Below are positions 1-7,993 of a stretch of DNA of 23,380 bases, piece after piece. The DNA lies in contig DALYFH010000016.1 in the NCBI GenBank assembly GCA_031972135.1, positions 1 through 23,380 on the forward strand, given 5' to 3'. The notes below the pieces were generated by a model that was given only the letters and a program-made list of their open reading frames with translations, was not told where the DNA came from and did no database searches. Position 1 is the first letter of the stretch. Each line of letters starts with the position of its first letter. The stretch comes from GWF sp031972135. Lineage in GTDB: Bacteria; Patescibacteriota; Microgenomatia; UBA1400; UBA12108. A program made the translations under genes and the position numbers.

Positions 1-1
1 G

Positions 2-796
2 CAAGTAGAGATATTGTACTGTGAAGACTCGCGTGTGGCAGCGAGACTAATTAATCATCTCATTGAGACTGGCAAACTAACCAAAAAGCCTAAATACGTG
101 CCGTATAACGAATTTAATGAAAGTCGGATGGGAGAAGTTGTTGCTGACTCTGTATTTAATGGAGCGATTGTAGGACTAGTAACAGACGCTGGGATGCCAG
201 GGATATCTGACCCAGGATACAGAGCGATACGTGCTTGTCATGACAGAGGGCTGCCAGTTCAAGTAATACNNNNNNNNNNNNNNNNNNNNNNNNNNNNNNN
301 NNNNNNNNNNNNNNNNNNNNNNNNNNNNNNNNNNNNNNNNNNNNNNNNNNNNNNNNNNNNNNNNNNNNNNNNNNNNNNNNNNNNNNNNNNNNNNNNNNNN
401 NNNNNNNNNNNNNNNNNNNNNNNNNNNNNNNNNNNNNNNNNNNCAGGAGTGACAGCTCTAACTACTGCACTCCCCTACTCGGGTATTGGAGGGGAAGTCA
501 CTGTATATGCGGGATTTTTGCCAAAGACCTCGGGCAAAGCGCAGCGGATACTTGAAACTAGTCGTATCATGATGGAGTCACTCGGGACCGGACGCGTAGT
601 TCTTTATGTCTCTCCTCACCGACTACTCAAGGATCTAGATCTAATCAAGACCGTCATGGGAAACGTCAACTGTGTCTTGTGTCGCGAACTGACTAAGATG
701 CACGAGGAGCGGGTTGAGGCAAAAGTCGAAGACTTGATTGAGAAGTATAAAGCCGGGGTAAAGGGAGAGCTGGTTTTGATAATCGGATTAGAGTAA
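2..796 (+). CDS. rsmI: 16S rRNA (cytidine-2'-O)-methyltransferase RsmI, 5'-partial, interrupted by an N gap
   Basis: This enzyme uses SAM to 2'-O-methylate a cytidine (C1402 in E. coli) of 16S rRNA at the decoding centre. The reading frame is open to the left edge, so the true start lies outside the window. Visible family motifs in order are CEDSR (usual CEDTR), TDAGMPGISDPGY, then after the gap PGVTALTTAL, AGFLPK, SPHR (preceded by V where the family usually has E) and RELTKMHEE, ending with GELVLIIG. The order matches tetrapyrrole-methylase-fold RsmI throughout. An N run at 270-443 splits the SAM-binding region; the frame is the same on both sides. It is the only plus-strand gene here and its last 9 bp overlap the 3' end of the convergent gpmI. 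Identity is secure; the length is not, because of the gap. Confidence 0.93.
   Translation, partial: QVEILYCEDSRVAARLINHLIETGKLTKKPKYVPYNEFNESRMGEVVADSVFNGAIVGLVTDAGMPGISDPGYRAIRACHDRGLPVQVIXXXXXXXXXXXXXXXXXXXXXXXXXXXXXXXXXXXXXXXXXXXXXXXXXXXXXXXXXXXGVTALTTALPYSGIGGEVTVYAGFLPKTSGKAQRILETSRIMMESLGTGRVVLYVSPHRLLKDLDLIKTVMGNVNCVLCRELTKMHEERVEAKVEDLIEKYKAGVKGELVLIIGLE
270..443. other. Assembly gap, 174 Ns, inside rsmI
   Basis: This is a run of undetermined bases. The flanking codons are valine-isoleucine plus a first C of the next codon on the left, and nCA-Gly-Val-Thr-Ala on the right. In RsmI proteins the equivalent stretch reads V-V-P-x-P-G-P-S-A, so only about six bases should be missing. The stated gap length is therefore probably an estimate and not a real sequence length. 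Confidence 0.97.
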
Positions 797-2404
797 GCTG
801 CGGCCGGACATGCCACTTGGTGGATTGATCCCCATCACTTTGAGGATAGTTGGGGCGACATCACAGAGTGAGCCGCGTGAGAGTTTGGCATGATTGTTCT
901 GGAAGGATTTCCCGTAAATGAGTAGTGGTACGGGGAAGTCGGAGTGTTCAGTGTCTTTTTGGCCAGTTTTTAAGTTTATTAGTTCTTCGACGTTGCCGTG
1001 ATCGGCTGTGATAAAGACTGTCCAGCCCTCATCCCTCATGACATAGTCATAGATCTGGCGCATCCAACCATCGAGGTACTCGCAGGCTTTGATAGCAGCC
1101 GGGAGATCACCAGTGTGTGCGACCATGTCGGCGTTGGCGTAGTTGATAACTATCAGGTCGTAGAGACCGCTCCGCATTGAGGCGAGTAGTTTGGTCGTTT
1201 GCTCCTCCCCTGACATCTCGGGCATGAGGTCATAGGTAGGGACTTTTGGACTAGGAGTAATAACAACGTCTTCACCTGGGAATGGGAGATCTCTTTGACC
1301 ATTAAAATAATAAGTAACAAAGCGCTCTTTCTCACTCTCTGCCAGTTTTAGTTGTCGTCTACCAGACAGAGCGAGGACCCGAGAGAGCGGCATCTCGACA
1401 AATTCGGGGGGGAAGGCAGCGTGAGCGCCATTATCTTTTTCGTATTCGGTCATGGTAGCCATGTAGAGATTGTTGAGAACTTTTGAACGCACAAAGCCAG
1501 ATACAGGAGCTGTCTCAGCTGCTTTGAGATGTGTTTTGTTGTATTTGATTGCGTATGGGTCAAACTCCTCTTTCTTTTGGGCGTAGTCATCGACTTGTAG
1601 CGCTAGCGCGCGGGTTAGCTCTCGCGGACGGTCAATGCGATAGTTAAAGAAAATTACGGCATCGTTGTCACTGATTCTTTTGGTACCTTCCACTATAATC
1701 GGTTTGATAAATTCGTCAGTTTCTTGTTTTGAGTGCCGAGCATGGAGTGTATTAATGGGTTCTGGAGTTACCTCGCCAACTCCTGTGACCAGTGCATCGT
1801 AAGCGACCTGGATGCGCTCCCAGCGATGATCACGGTCCATGGCGTAGTATCTACCCATGAGAGTAGATAGCTTGCCGACACCTATACTCTTGGTTTGGCC
1901 GATTAACTCTTCGAGATACTGTGGTGAGCTAGTGGGTGGGCTATCACGCCCATCGGTTATTGCATGGATATACACCTCGGTGACGTTTTGGGTTTTGCAG
2001 AGCCTAAGCAGGGCATATAGATGATCGTTTACGGAGTGGACACCACCCTGGCCGATTAGTCCTAAGAGGTGGATGGCGCTATTATTCTTTTTGGCGTGCT
2101 CGATAGCTTCGAGAAATGTCCTATTAGTAAAGAAAGTACCAGAGGCAACAGCCATATTGATACGAGGTAGATCCTGATAGACTATGCGACCAGCACCAAT
2201 ATTTAAGTGACCTGTCTCGGTATTACCATCTTCTCCTTTTGGTAGACCCACTGCTTCGCCTGCGGCCATCAGCTCAGTATGGGGATAGACCATCTCGAGC
2301 ATGTTCATGGTCGGAGTTTTGGCTAGTTTTCTGGCATTACCTGGGTAGTCTGGACCAATCCCCCAGCCATCCAGGATTATAAGCAGAGCTCGATTCTTAG
2401 TCAT
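788..2404 (-). CDS. gpmI: 2,3-bisphosphoglycerate-independent phosphoglycerate mutase
   Basis: The product interconverts 3- and 2-phosphoglycerate in glycolysis without 2,3-bisphosphoglycerate, using two metal ions (alkaline phosphatase superfamily). It has 538 residues, within the family range. Visible motifs are LIILDGWGIG near residue 8, GNTETGHLNIGAGRIVYQ near 60, HAITDGRDSPP, MGRYYAMDRDHRWER, FNYRIDRPREL, FPGEDV, PSPKVPTYDL, NADMVAHTG and TADHGNVEE. The usual phosphoserine nucleophile (NSEVGH) is Thr62 here. I chose the ATG at 2404. The frame stays open 14 codons further, but those codons are the translation of a 7-nt repeat and resemble nothing in the family. No clear Shine-Dalgarno is seen. 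It is the last gene of the ppsA-eno-gpmI run and converges on rsmI. Confidence 0.96.
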   Translation of the reverse strand: MTKNRALLIILDGWGIGPDYPGNARKLAKTPTMNMLEMVYPHTELMAAGEAVGLPKGEDGNTETGHLNIGAGRIVYQDLPRINMAVASGTFFTNRTFLEAIEHAKKNNSAIHLLGLIGQGGVHSVNDHLYALLRLCKTQNVTEVYIHAITDGRDSPPTSSPQYLEELIGQTKSIGVGKLSTLMGRYYAMDRDHRWERIQVAYDALVTGVGEVTPEPINTLHARHSKQETDEFIKPIIVEGTKRISDNDAVIFFNYRIDRPRELTRALALQVDDYAQKKEEFDPYAIKYNKTHLKAAETAPVSGFVRSKVLNNLYMATMTEYEKDNGAHAAFPPEFVEMPLSRVLALSGRRQLKLAESEKERFVTYYFNGQRDLPFPGEDVVITPSPKVPTYDLMPEMSGEEQTTKLLASMRSGLYDLIVINYANADMVAHTGDLPAAIKACEYLDGWMRQIYDYVMRDEGWTVFITADHGNVEELINLKTGQKDTEHSDFPVPLLIYGKSFQNNHAKLSRGSLCDVAPTILKVMGINPPSGMSGRSLL

Positions 2405-2414
2405 AAGCCTGTGA

Positions 2415-2474
2415 ATCCTAAATTCAAAATCATAAATCCTAAACAAATTCTAAATCAGAAACTCTAAATTAGAA
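2415..2474. repeat. Degenerate 7-nt tandem repeat array, eno-gpmI junction
   Basis: Eight consecutive heptamers close to ATYCTAA fill the eno-gpmI spacer: ATCCTAA, ATTCAAA, ATCATAA, ATCCTAA, then a 4-nt interruption (ACAA), then ATTCTAA, ATCAGAA, ACTCTAA and ATTAGAA. On the transcribed strand the unit reads about TTAGRAT. No function is visible. It has the same unit length as the arrays at 6040, 13971 and 21903. Confidence 0.8.
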
Positions 2475-2481
2475 ACAGTTG

Positions 2482-3741
2482 CTACTTTTGCGTATTTAAA
2501 TACGTGTCGATTTCGAGTAACCGATTATATTTGGCGACACGCTCACCTCGATCAGGTGCTCCAAATTTGGCGTAATTGGTACCTAGGCCTACTGCAAAGT
2601 CTGCGATAAAGGTATCGTTAGTTTCGCCGGATCTGTGAGAGCTAATGGTAGTAATATTGTTGTCTTGTGCGACCTTGAGCAGAGCTATAGTTTCTGTGAT
2701 GGTCCCTATCTGGTTGGGTTTGACGATTACGGCACTACAAGCTTTTTGCTCAATAGCTTGCTTGAGTCTAGCGGCATTAGTGGTGATTAGATCATCGCCG
2801 ATAACCATCGTGCTCTCTGGGATTACTCTCGTTAGCTCTGTCCAGCCCTTCCAGTCGTCATGGTCTAGTGGATCCTCGAGTGCGAGTAGTCCATAGTCTT
2901 TGACTAGACTCTGGTAGAGCTGAGTCATGCCATCTCGATCTAGTGGCTTAGGGGAGTCTTTGATGTGATAGACCCCACTCTTATGAAAGCCATTGGCGGC
3001 AACGTCTAAGCCTAGATAGACATCTAAGCCTAGGCGATAAGGTGAGTTTTTGATGACGAGAGCCATGAGTTCTAGTGCATCTGCATTGGTAAATAAGTTG
3101 GGGGCAAAGCCACCCTCATCCCCGACACTATGGATCGCGTTACGATGAATCAGCTCATCGCGTAGGCTCATCCAGATCTCAGCGCCTGCACGGAGCGCTT
3201 CTTTATAGGGCATCCGACTACTGGGGATCACATGAAATTCTTGAAAATCGAGGTTACCTGCTCCGTGTGCCCCACCATTAATTAGATTAAAGATCGGAGT
3301 AGGGATACGGAGGTTGCTGCCAGGTCTATACCTTTTTTGGAGGTAGTGAAAAAGTGGGAGGTTGTAAGTGCTAGCTGAAGCTTTGATTGCTGCGATGCTA
3401 ACAGCGAGGATACTGTTGGCACCGAGCTTGCTCTGGTTGGGTGTACCATCGAGCTCGAGCATGACGGCGTCGAGCTTTTCCTGAGCAGTTACATCACGCC
3501 CGATAAGTGCAGGAGCTAGCGTTTTGTGGATATGATCGATTGCTTTGAGGACCCCTTTGCCGTGATAGCGATCCAGGTCCCCATCTCTTAGTTCTACATC
3601 TTCGTTTTGACTCATGCTGACACCAGATGGGACAGAGGCGACGCTGTAGGCACCGGTATCGGTTAGGAGGGAGACCTCGACAGTTGGGATAGCACGGGAG
3701 TCTAGTATTTCTCTAGCTACTATTCTAGTTATTTTGGCCAT
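2482..3741 (-). CDS. eno: Enolase (phosphopyruvate hydratase)
   Basis: Enolase converts 2-phosphoglycerate to phosphoenolpyruvate in the cytoplasm, using Mg2+. The 419-residue length is normal. The catalytic and metal sites are present: HGAGNLDFQEF (the His and Glu of the active site), GDEGGFAPN, LDVAA, LEDPLD, GDDL, VKPNQIGT (catalytic Lys), SSHRSGET and KFGAPDRGER. Two normally near-invariant N-terminal stretches differ: ILDSRAIPTVEV where most enolases have ILDSRGNPTVEV, and PSGVSMSQNE where the mobile loop is PSGASTGxxE. The metal-binding Ser of that loop is kept. It starts 3 nt after the ppsA stop, so the two are surely co-transcribed. The pairing with ppsA upstream and gpmI downstream fits lower glycolysis. 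Confidence 0.97.
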   Translation of the reverse strand: MAKITRIVAREILDSRAIPTVEVSLLTDTGAYSVASVPSGVSMSQNEDVELRDGDLDRYHGKGVLKAIDHIHKTLAPALIGRDVTAQEKLDAVMLELDGTPNQSKLGANSILAVSIAAIKASASTYNLPLFHYLQKRYRPGSNLRIPTPIFNLINGGAHGAGNLDFQEFHVIPSSRMPYKEALRAGAEIWMSLRDELIHRNAIHSVGDEGGFAPNLFTNADALELMALVIKNSPYRLGLDVYLGLDVAANGFHKSGVYHIKDSPKPLDRDGMTQLYQSLVKDYGLLALEDPLDHDDWKGWTELTRVIPESTMVIGDDLITTNAARLKQAIEQKACSAVIVKPNQIGTITETIALLKVAQDNNITTISSHRSGETNDTFIADFAVGLGTNYAKFGAPDRGERVAKYNRLLEIDTYLNTQK

Positions 3742-3744
3742 TTT

Positions 3745-6030
3745 TTACTTTCGAGAGATTAGGCGTTTTTCGGTCTCGTAGAAGACATCTCTAGTTTTGT
3801 CGATTACATCAGGTGTCACGCTGACACTGGTGACTCCCGTTTTGCATAAGAACTCGGCGAAATCTGGGTGAGAGCTAGGCGCTTGGCCACAGACACTGAC
3901 AGTGATGCCGCGTTTGTGTGCAGTCTTGATGATATGCTCTAGTGCCCAGAGGATAGCGGGGTTGCGCTCGTCATAGTCGGCAGCGACTGTCTCGTTGTCA
4001 CGATCGGTTCCGAGCATAAGCATGGTTAGATCGTTGGTGCCGACGGAGATGCCGTCGATCCCGACGTCGATAAAGCTATCGAGGAGGATTACGTTGACTG
4101 GGATCTCGACCATCATCCAGAGTTTGAAACTAGCATTACGAGAGAGACCGGCTGCGACAACTAGTTTTTTGACTTGTTGCATTTCTTTGACGTTTCTGAC
4201 AAATGGGATCATGAGGTGGAGATTTTTTAGACCCATCTCGTTACGTACTTTTTTGATTGCTTCGAGCTCTAGCTCAAAAACATCTGGGTCATGGATGTAG
4301 CGAAAGGCGCCGCGGTAACCGAGCATTGGATTGGGTTCGTTGGGCTCGTAGGCTTCGCCGCCTTTGAGATGACTGTATTCGTTGGTTTTAAAGTCTGATG
4401 CGCGATAAACTACTGGGCGATCACCAAAGGCTTTGGCGATACGACTCATTCCCTCCGCTAGTTTGTCGACAAAGATATGCCCCTTCTTTTCGTGGATCAA
4501 TTTCTTGGGATGTACACCGATACCGGCCATCATAAACTCGGCTCTTAGTAGCCCTACACCATCCACATTACGTTTGGCGATGTCTTCGGCTAGCTCGGGC
4601 TCGCCAAGGTTTACGTAGACTTTGGTAGCTGTTTTGTGAACACTCTCGGGTGCATGATAGACAGGGTCTACGATGTTGGTGACGACTGAACTAGCTTTGA
4701 GGTTACTCTCGTAGACACTACCGGCTGCACCATCGACTGTGATGACACGACCTTGCTTGAGAGTAGAAGTAGCTGTTTTGGTGCCTACGACACAGGGAAC
4801 GCCTAGCTCACGACTGACGATCGCTGCATGGCTAGTCTGGCCACCTTTGTTGGTCACAATAGCGACGGCTTTTTTCATGGCTGGGACAAAGTCGGGGGTG
4901 GTCATGTCGGTAACTAAGATGTCACCTCTTTTGATCTTGCCGATTTCTTTGGCAGATTTGAGGATATTGACGATACCGGTTGCGACACCTGGGCTCGCTG
5001 GCTCACCCTGGAGAATTAACTTGCCTGTGATTGCCTTTACTGCTTTGATGCTACTTTCGTGCTTATTGGTTGTCGCTTGGATGGTGGTGATAGGACGGGT
5101 CTGGACGATAAACATCTTGCCATCTTCCATAGCCCATTCGATGTCTTGAGGGAAGAAGTAATGTTGCTGGAGTTTTTTTCCAAGCTTTGCTATTTCGACT
5201 ATTTGTTTGTCTGTGAGTTTGCGCTTTTTTTGGCGACTCTTTGGTACTGCACGATCAATATTACCATCACCGTTTCTTACCATCTCGATGTCCTGATGGA
5301 CGGTTTTGGTGCTAACGATATCAAAGTTATTTTTGTCGACTTCGTAGTGATCGGGGGTGATAGCTCCCTGAACGATTTTTTCGCCTAGTCCCCAGATAGC
5401 CTCGACAATAATTTTGCTTTTGTCATTGGTGACTGGGTTAATAGTAAACATAATACCAGAGACATCTGACTGTGCCATTTTTTGGACTGGGACGGCTAAA
5501 GCAACCTTAAAGTGATCAAAACCCTGCTGAACGCGGTAGTAGATGGCGCGTGGCTCAAAGAGTGAGGCCCAGGCTTTGCGGATGTGGACTAAGAGACTAG
5601 CGTCCCCGCGCACATTGAGATAAGTCTCTTGTTGGCCGGCAAAACTGGCTTGGGGTAGATCTTCGGCTGTCGCGCTACTTCTGACTGCGACTAGCGGATC
5701 CTTGCCTAGTTTGTCGTAGGCTTTGTAAACCTGCTCTTCGATTGATTTGGGGAAGGGAGAGCTCTCGATTATTTTTTGGACATTACGACTAGCTCTATTT
5801 AGCGCATCGGGATCTTCGACATCTAACCCTTTGAGTAAATCTTTGATTTTGTCGGCTAGCTGGTTCTCTTCGATCATGTGTTTGTAGGCAGCGGAGGTTA
5901 CGACAAAGCCGCCTGGAACGGGGAAACCTGCCTGAGTCATCTCACCAAGATTAGCTCCTTTGCCACCAACTATTTCGACATCACCTTTATCAATCTCATG
6001 GAACCATAAAACAAATTTTGGGGCAGTCAT
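3745..6030 (-). CDS. ppsA: Phosphoenolpyruvate synthase (pyruvate, water dikinase)
   Basis: The protein interconverts pyruvate plus ATP and PEP plus AMP plus phosphate. It has 761 residues in the usual order: ATP-binding domain (about 1-320, with GGKGANLGEM at 22 and AVRSSATAEDLPQASFAGQQ at 115), the swivelling phosphohistidine domain (about 335-440, GGQTSHAAIVSRELG with the catalytic His at about 401), and the C-terminal PEP-binding barrel (about 460-755, NPMLGYRGAFR, SVGTNDLTML, CGQAPSSHPDFAEFL with the catalytic Cys). The ending matches PEP synthase better than pyruvate phosphate dikinase, which is longer. No pyruvate kinase lies in the window; in organisms that lack one, this enzyme may run towards pyruvate, but that is inference. 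The ATG at 6030 lies 45 nt after the isomerase stop and has no obvious Shine-Dalgarno. Confidence 0.96.
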   Translation of the reverse strand: MTAPKFVLWFHEIDKGDVEIVGGKGANLGEMTQAGFPVPGGFVVTSAAYKHMIEENQLADKIKDLLKGLDVEDPDALNRASRNVQKIIESSPFPKSIEEQVYKAYDKLGKDPLVAVRSSATAEDLPQASFAGQQETYLNVRGDASLLVHIRKAWASLFEPRAIYYRVQQGFDHFKVALAVPVQKMAQSDVSGIMFTINPVTNDKSKIIVEAIWGLGEKIVQGAITPDHYEVDKNNFDIVSTKTVHQDIEMVRNGDGNIDRAVPKSRQKKRKLTDKQIVEIAKLGKKLQQHYFFPQDIEWAMEDGKMFIVQTRPITTIQATTNKHESSIKAVKAITGKLILQGEPASPGVATGIVNILKSAKEIGKIKRGDILVTDMTTPDFVPAMKKAVAIVTNKGGQTSHAAIVSRELGVPCVVGTKTATSTLKQGRVITVDGAAGSVYESNLKASSVVTNIVDPVYHAPESVHKTATKVYVNLGEPELAEDIAKRNVDGVGLLRAEFMMAGIGVHPKKLIHEKKGHIFVDKLAEGMSRIAKAFGDRPVVYRASDFKTNEYSHLKGGEAYEPNEPNPMLGYRGAFRYIHDPDVFELELEAIKKVRNEMGLKNLHLMIPFVRNVKEMQQVKKLVVAAGLSRNASFKLWMMVEIPVNVILLDSFIDVGIDGISVGTNDLTMLMLGTDRDNETVAADYDERNPAILWALEHIIKTAHKRGITVSVCGQAPSSHPDFAEFLCKTGVTSVSVTPDVIDKTRDVFYETEKRLISRK

Positions 6031-6039
6031 ATGATCAGT

Positions 6040-6074
6040 GTAAAGGGAAAAGTTGAAAGGTGCAAGTAGCTAAG
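6040..6074. repeat. Degenerate 7-nt tandem repeat, isomerase-ppsA junction
   Basis: Five heptamers in register: GTAAAGG, GAAAAGT, TGAAAGG, TGCAAGT, AGCTAAG. On the transcribed strand the unit is roughly MCTTTYA. It fills most of the 45-nt spacer before ppsA. The sequence differs from the other arrays but the period is the same. Confidence 0.55.
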
Positions 6075-6075
6075 A

Positions 6076-7146
6076 TTACTTGGCCATCTCACTCTTAAAC
6101 CAGTCAACGTTTGGTATGGCGGATGGGTCTATCCCATAGAGCATGGGTAGATAGGCGGCCACAAATTCGCCCAGCTGAATAACCTCAAAGACCTGCTCGA
6201 GCTTGGTTTTGCTGGTTGCGAGGAACATCTGTGTTTCGTAACCTTTTTGTTCTACCAAGTTCTTGGTAAGGAGTACTCTTTTTTGAACTCGCTCGTGGTA
6301 GAGGGCAGAGTTAAAGAAGAAGAATACAGTAGTTTCTTTGGCGAGAGCCGGGAAACTAAGTGCTTCCATATAATGATGGTTGAACTCAGGGAGGTGCCAC
6401 TCGCTAGTTAGTGCTTTGGCATTTTCATTTATCTGGTTATTAAAGACGTGAGCCGAACCAATTAGATGCTCTGCACCAACTAGGATTATGTGTTTGTCAT
6501 AACAACTAAACGCGAGAGTCTTAGCTATGTTGTCAGGAGCTTCAGGTGAGAGCTCTTTTACCATCTTTTGCAGATTAGATGACACAACCTTGAGATCGCT
6601 GCTTAGGTCTCTTAGTTGGCCCGCGTGGCTAAGGAGCGCTAGTTGGCCGACGACAGCGTAGCCTATGGCGAGTCTAGGCTGCTTGCTAGGATTAAAGTTA
6701 GGCTCGATCTTGTAAACTGGCCAGTTATTTTTTGTTGCTAAATCTAGTAGTGGGCCACCACTCGCGATCGCCATGATCTTGGCATCTTTAGCTATAGCCT
6801 GCCCGGCGGCAGCCAAGACCTCTTCGGTAGTGCCTGAATAGCTAGAGAGGATGACTAGAGAATCTTTACTGACATAACTAGGTAGATCGTAGTGTGAGAC
6901 TACTTCGAATGGGACCTGAAGCTCTGATTTGTAGAGGTTTTTGATGATGTAGCTAGCTAGCACACTGCCGCCCATGCCGGCGACCACTATATTCTTTATA
7001 CCTGTTTTGTAACTACTATCAATCTCTATGCTAGATGTCTGCTCTAGCGCTTCCTCGATCTGTCGCGATAATGCTTCGACACTGCCCAAGAGATTGCTCT
7101 TGTCTAATTTTTTGATTGAGGCTCGTGAGTCTAGTATTGATGGCAT
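6076..7146 (-). CDS. Bifunctional phosphoglucose/phosphomannose isomerase (SIS-domain family)
   Basis: Proteins of this family interconvert fructose 6-phosphate with glucose 6-phosphate and mannose 6-phosphate, so they can replace separate Pgi and ManA. The 356 residues show the SIS motifs VAGMGGSVL (near 53), LSSYSGTTEEVL (near 99), PRLAIGYAV and, further on, the family signature NENAKAL followed by LPEFNHHYMEAL with its substrate-binding His. These features separate it from classical Pgi, which is longer and has different signatures. The ATG at 7146 is preceded by an AAGGA Shine-Dalgarno at suitable spacing. It lies 10 nt after the EamA gene and ahead of ppsA-eno-gpmI, which fits a glycolysis and sugar-nucleotide role. 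Confidence 0.9.
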   Translation of the reverse strand: MPSILDSRASIKKLDKSNLLGSVEALSRQIEEALEQTSSIEIDSSYKTGIKNIVVAGMGGSVLASYIIKNLYKSELQVPFEVVSHYDLPSYVSKDSLVILSSYSGTTEEVLAAAGQAIAKDAKIMAIASGGPLLDLATKNNWPVYKIEPNFNPSKQPRLAIGYAVVGQLALLSHAGQLRDLSSDLKVVSSNLQKMVKELSPEAPDNIAKTLAFSCYDKHIILVGAEHLIGSAHVFNNQINENAKALTSEWHLPEFNHHYMEALSFPALAKETTVFFFFNSALYHERVQKRVLLTKNLVEQKGYETQMFLATSKTKLEQVFEVIQLGEFVAAYLPMLYGIDPSAIPNVDWFKSEMAK

Positions 7147-7156
7147 AAAGTATTCC

Positions 7157-7993
7157 TTAGATAACGGTTAAGATGACCCCGATTATAACAATAATTGAGC
7201 CAATAATCTTGCGCATCAACTTATCTCGCTCGTTAAGTATAAATATTCCATATAAAACAGAGAACAATGTCATTGCTTGATATAGCCCTACAGCTTTACT
7301 AGCGTCGGTTAAATGAAGTGCCTCGACCAAAAGGTATGAAGAAGCGATGTTAAATAGCCCTGCTAAAAGAATTTGAGAGAGATTATTTCCTACCGAATCC
7401 ATGATTCTTCGCATTCCGTTTTTCATGAGAAAAGGTAATACAAAAAGTGGAACTATCCCTTGGGATATGATAATTAGTTCTGTGGTTGCGACTGTGCTCG
7501 CTTGTTTCATTATCGTGCTTAGCAAAGCACTAGAGAAAGAAAATACTAAGGCGATTTTTATTCCTTTATCTTGTCTAATCTCTTTTGGTGAAGTAACTAT
7601 AGCAATGCCAAGAAAGATGGCGAGGATCCCAAAGTATTCAGGTACTGTAAGTCTCTCATTAACTAGAAACCAGGCGATTAACGGTGACCAGATAACTCTT
7701 AATCTGGAGATAACGGAGGAAATTGAAAGATGTGTATAGGCATGCATTTTCATGAATACATAGACAGAGAATAACTCTGCTAACCCTACTAGTGAGAGTG
7801 GTAAAAGCATGGCGATAGTTAGTGTTGGGATATTTGTAATAAGGACCACGCCTAGAAAAAATGTAGTTCGTACTAACTCAAACCACCAACCGTATGCTGT
7901 GGCATCGCCATGATCTTTTAGTGCAGTACGATTGGTAATATTAAATCCGTTGCTTGCAAGGCCTGCGAGAGTTGACAAAACAAACCAGTTCAT
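7157..7993 (-). CDS. EamA/DMT-family membrane transporter
   Basis: This is a polytopic membrane protein of 278 residues with about ten hydrophobic segments, arranged as the two five-helix halves typical of the drug/metabolite transporter (EamA) superfamily. There are conserved-looking features at the ends of the halves, such as the NERLT-PEYFGILAIFLGI and NERDKLMRKIIGSIIVIIGVIL stretches. Substrate cannot be told from sequence; family members export amino acids, nucleotides, sugar derivatives or metabolites. Its ATG overlaps the stop of the upstream HAD gene as TAATG, implying translational coupling. With the HAD, IMPase-like and mutase genes it belongs to an AT-richer four-gene block, so transport of a sugar-derived compound made by those enzymes is a reasonable inference only. 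Confidence 0.82.
   Translation of the reverse strand: MNWFVLSTLAGLASNGFNITNRTALKDHGDATAYGWWFELVRTTFFLGVVLITNIPTLTIAMLLPLSLVGLAELFSVYVFMKMHAYTHLSISSVISRLRVIWSPLIAWFLVNERLTVPEYFGILAIFLGIAIVTSPKEIRQDKGIKIALVFSFSSALLSTIMKQASTVATTELIIISQGIVPLFVLPFLMKNGMRRIMDSVGNNLSQILLAGLFNIASSYLLVEALHLTDASKAVGLYQAMTLFSVLYGIFILNERDKLMRKIIGSIIVIIGVILTVI

Noticed and set aside
2405..2446. Upstream extension of gpmI by 14 codons
   Set aside because: The extra codons are simply the translated heptamer repeat, and the ATG at 2404 gives the family's normal N-terminus.
4739..5149. Open frames on the plus strand opposite ppsA
   Set aside because: They are antisense to strongly conserved ppsA sequence and show no recognisable domains.
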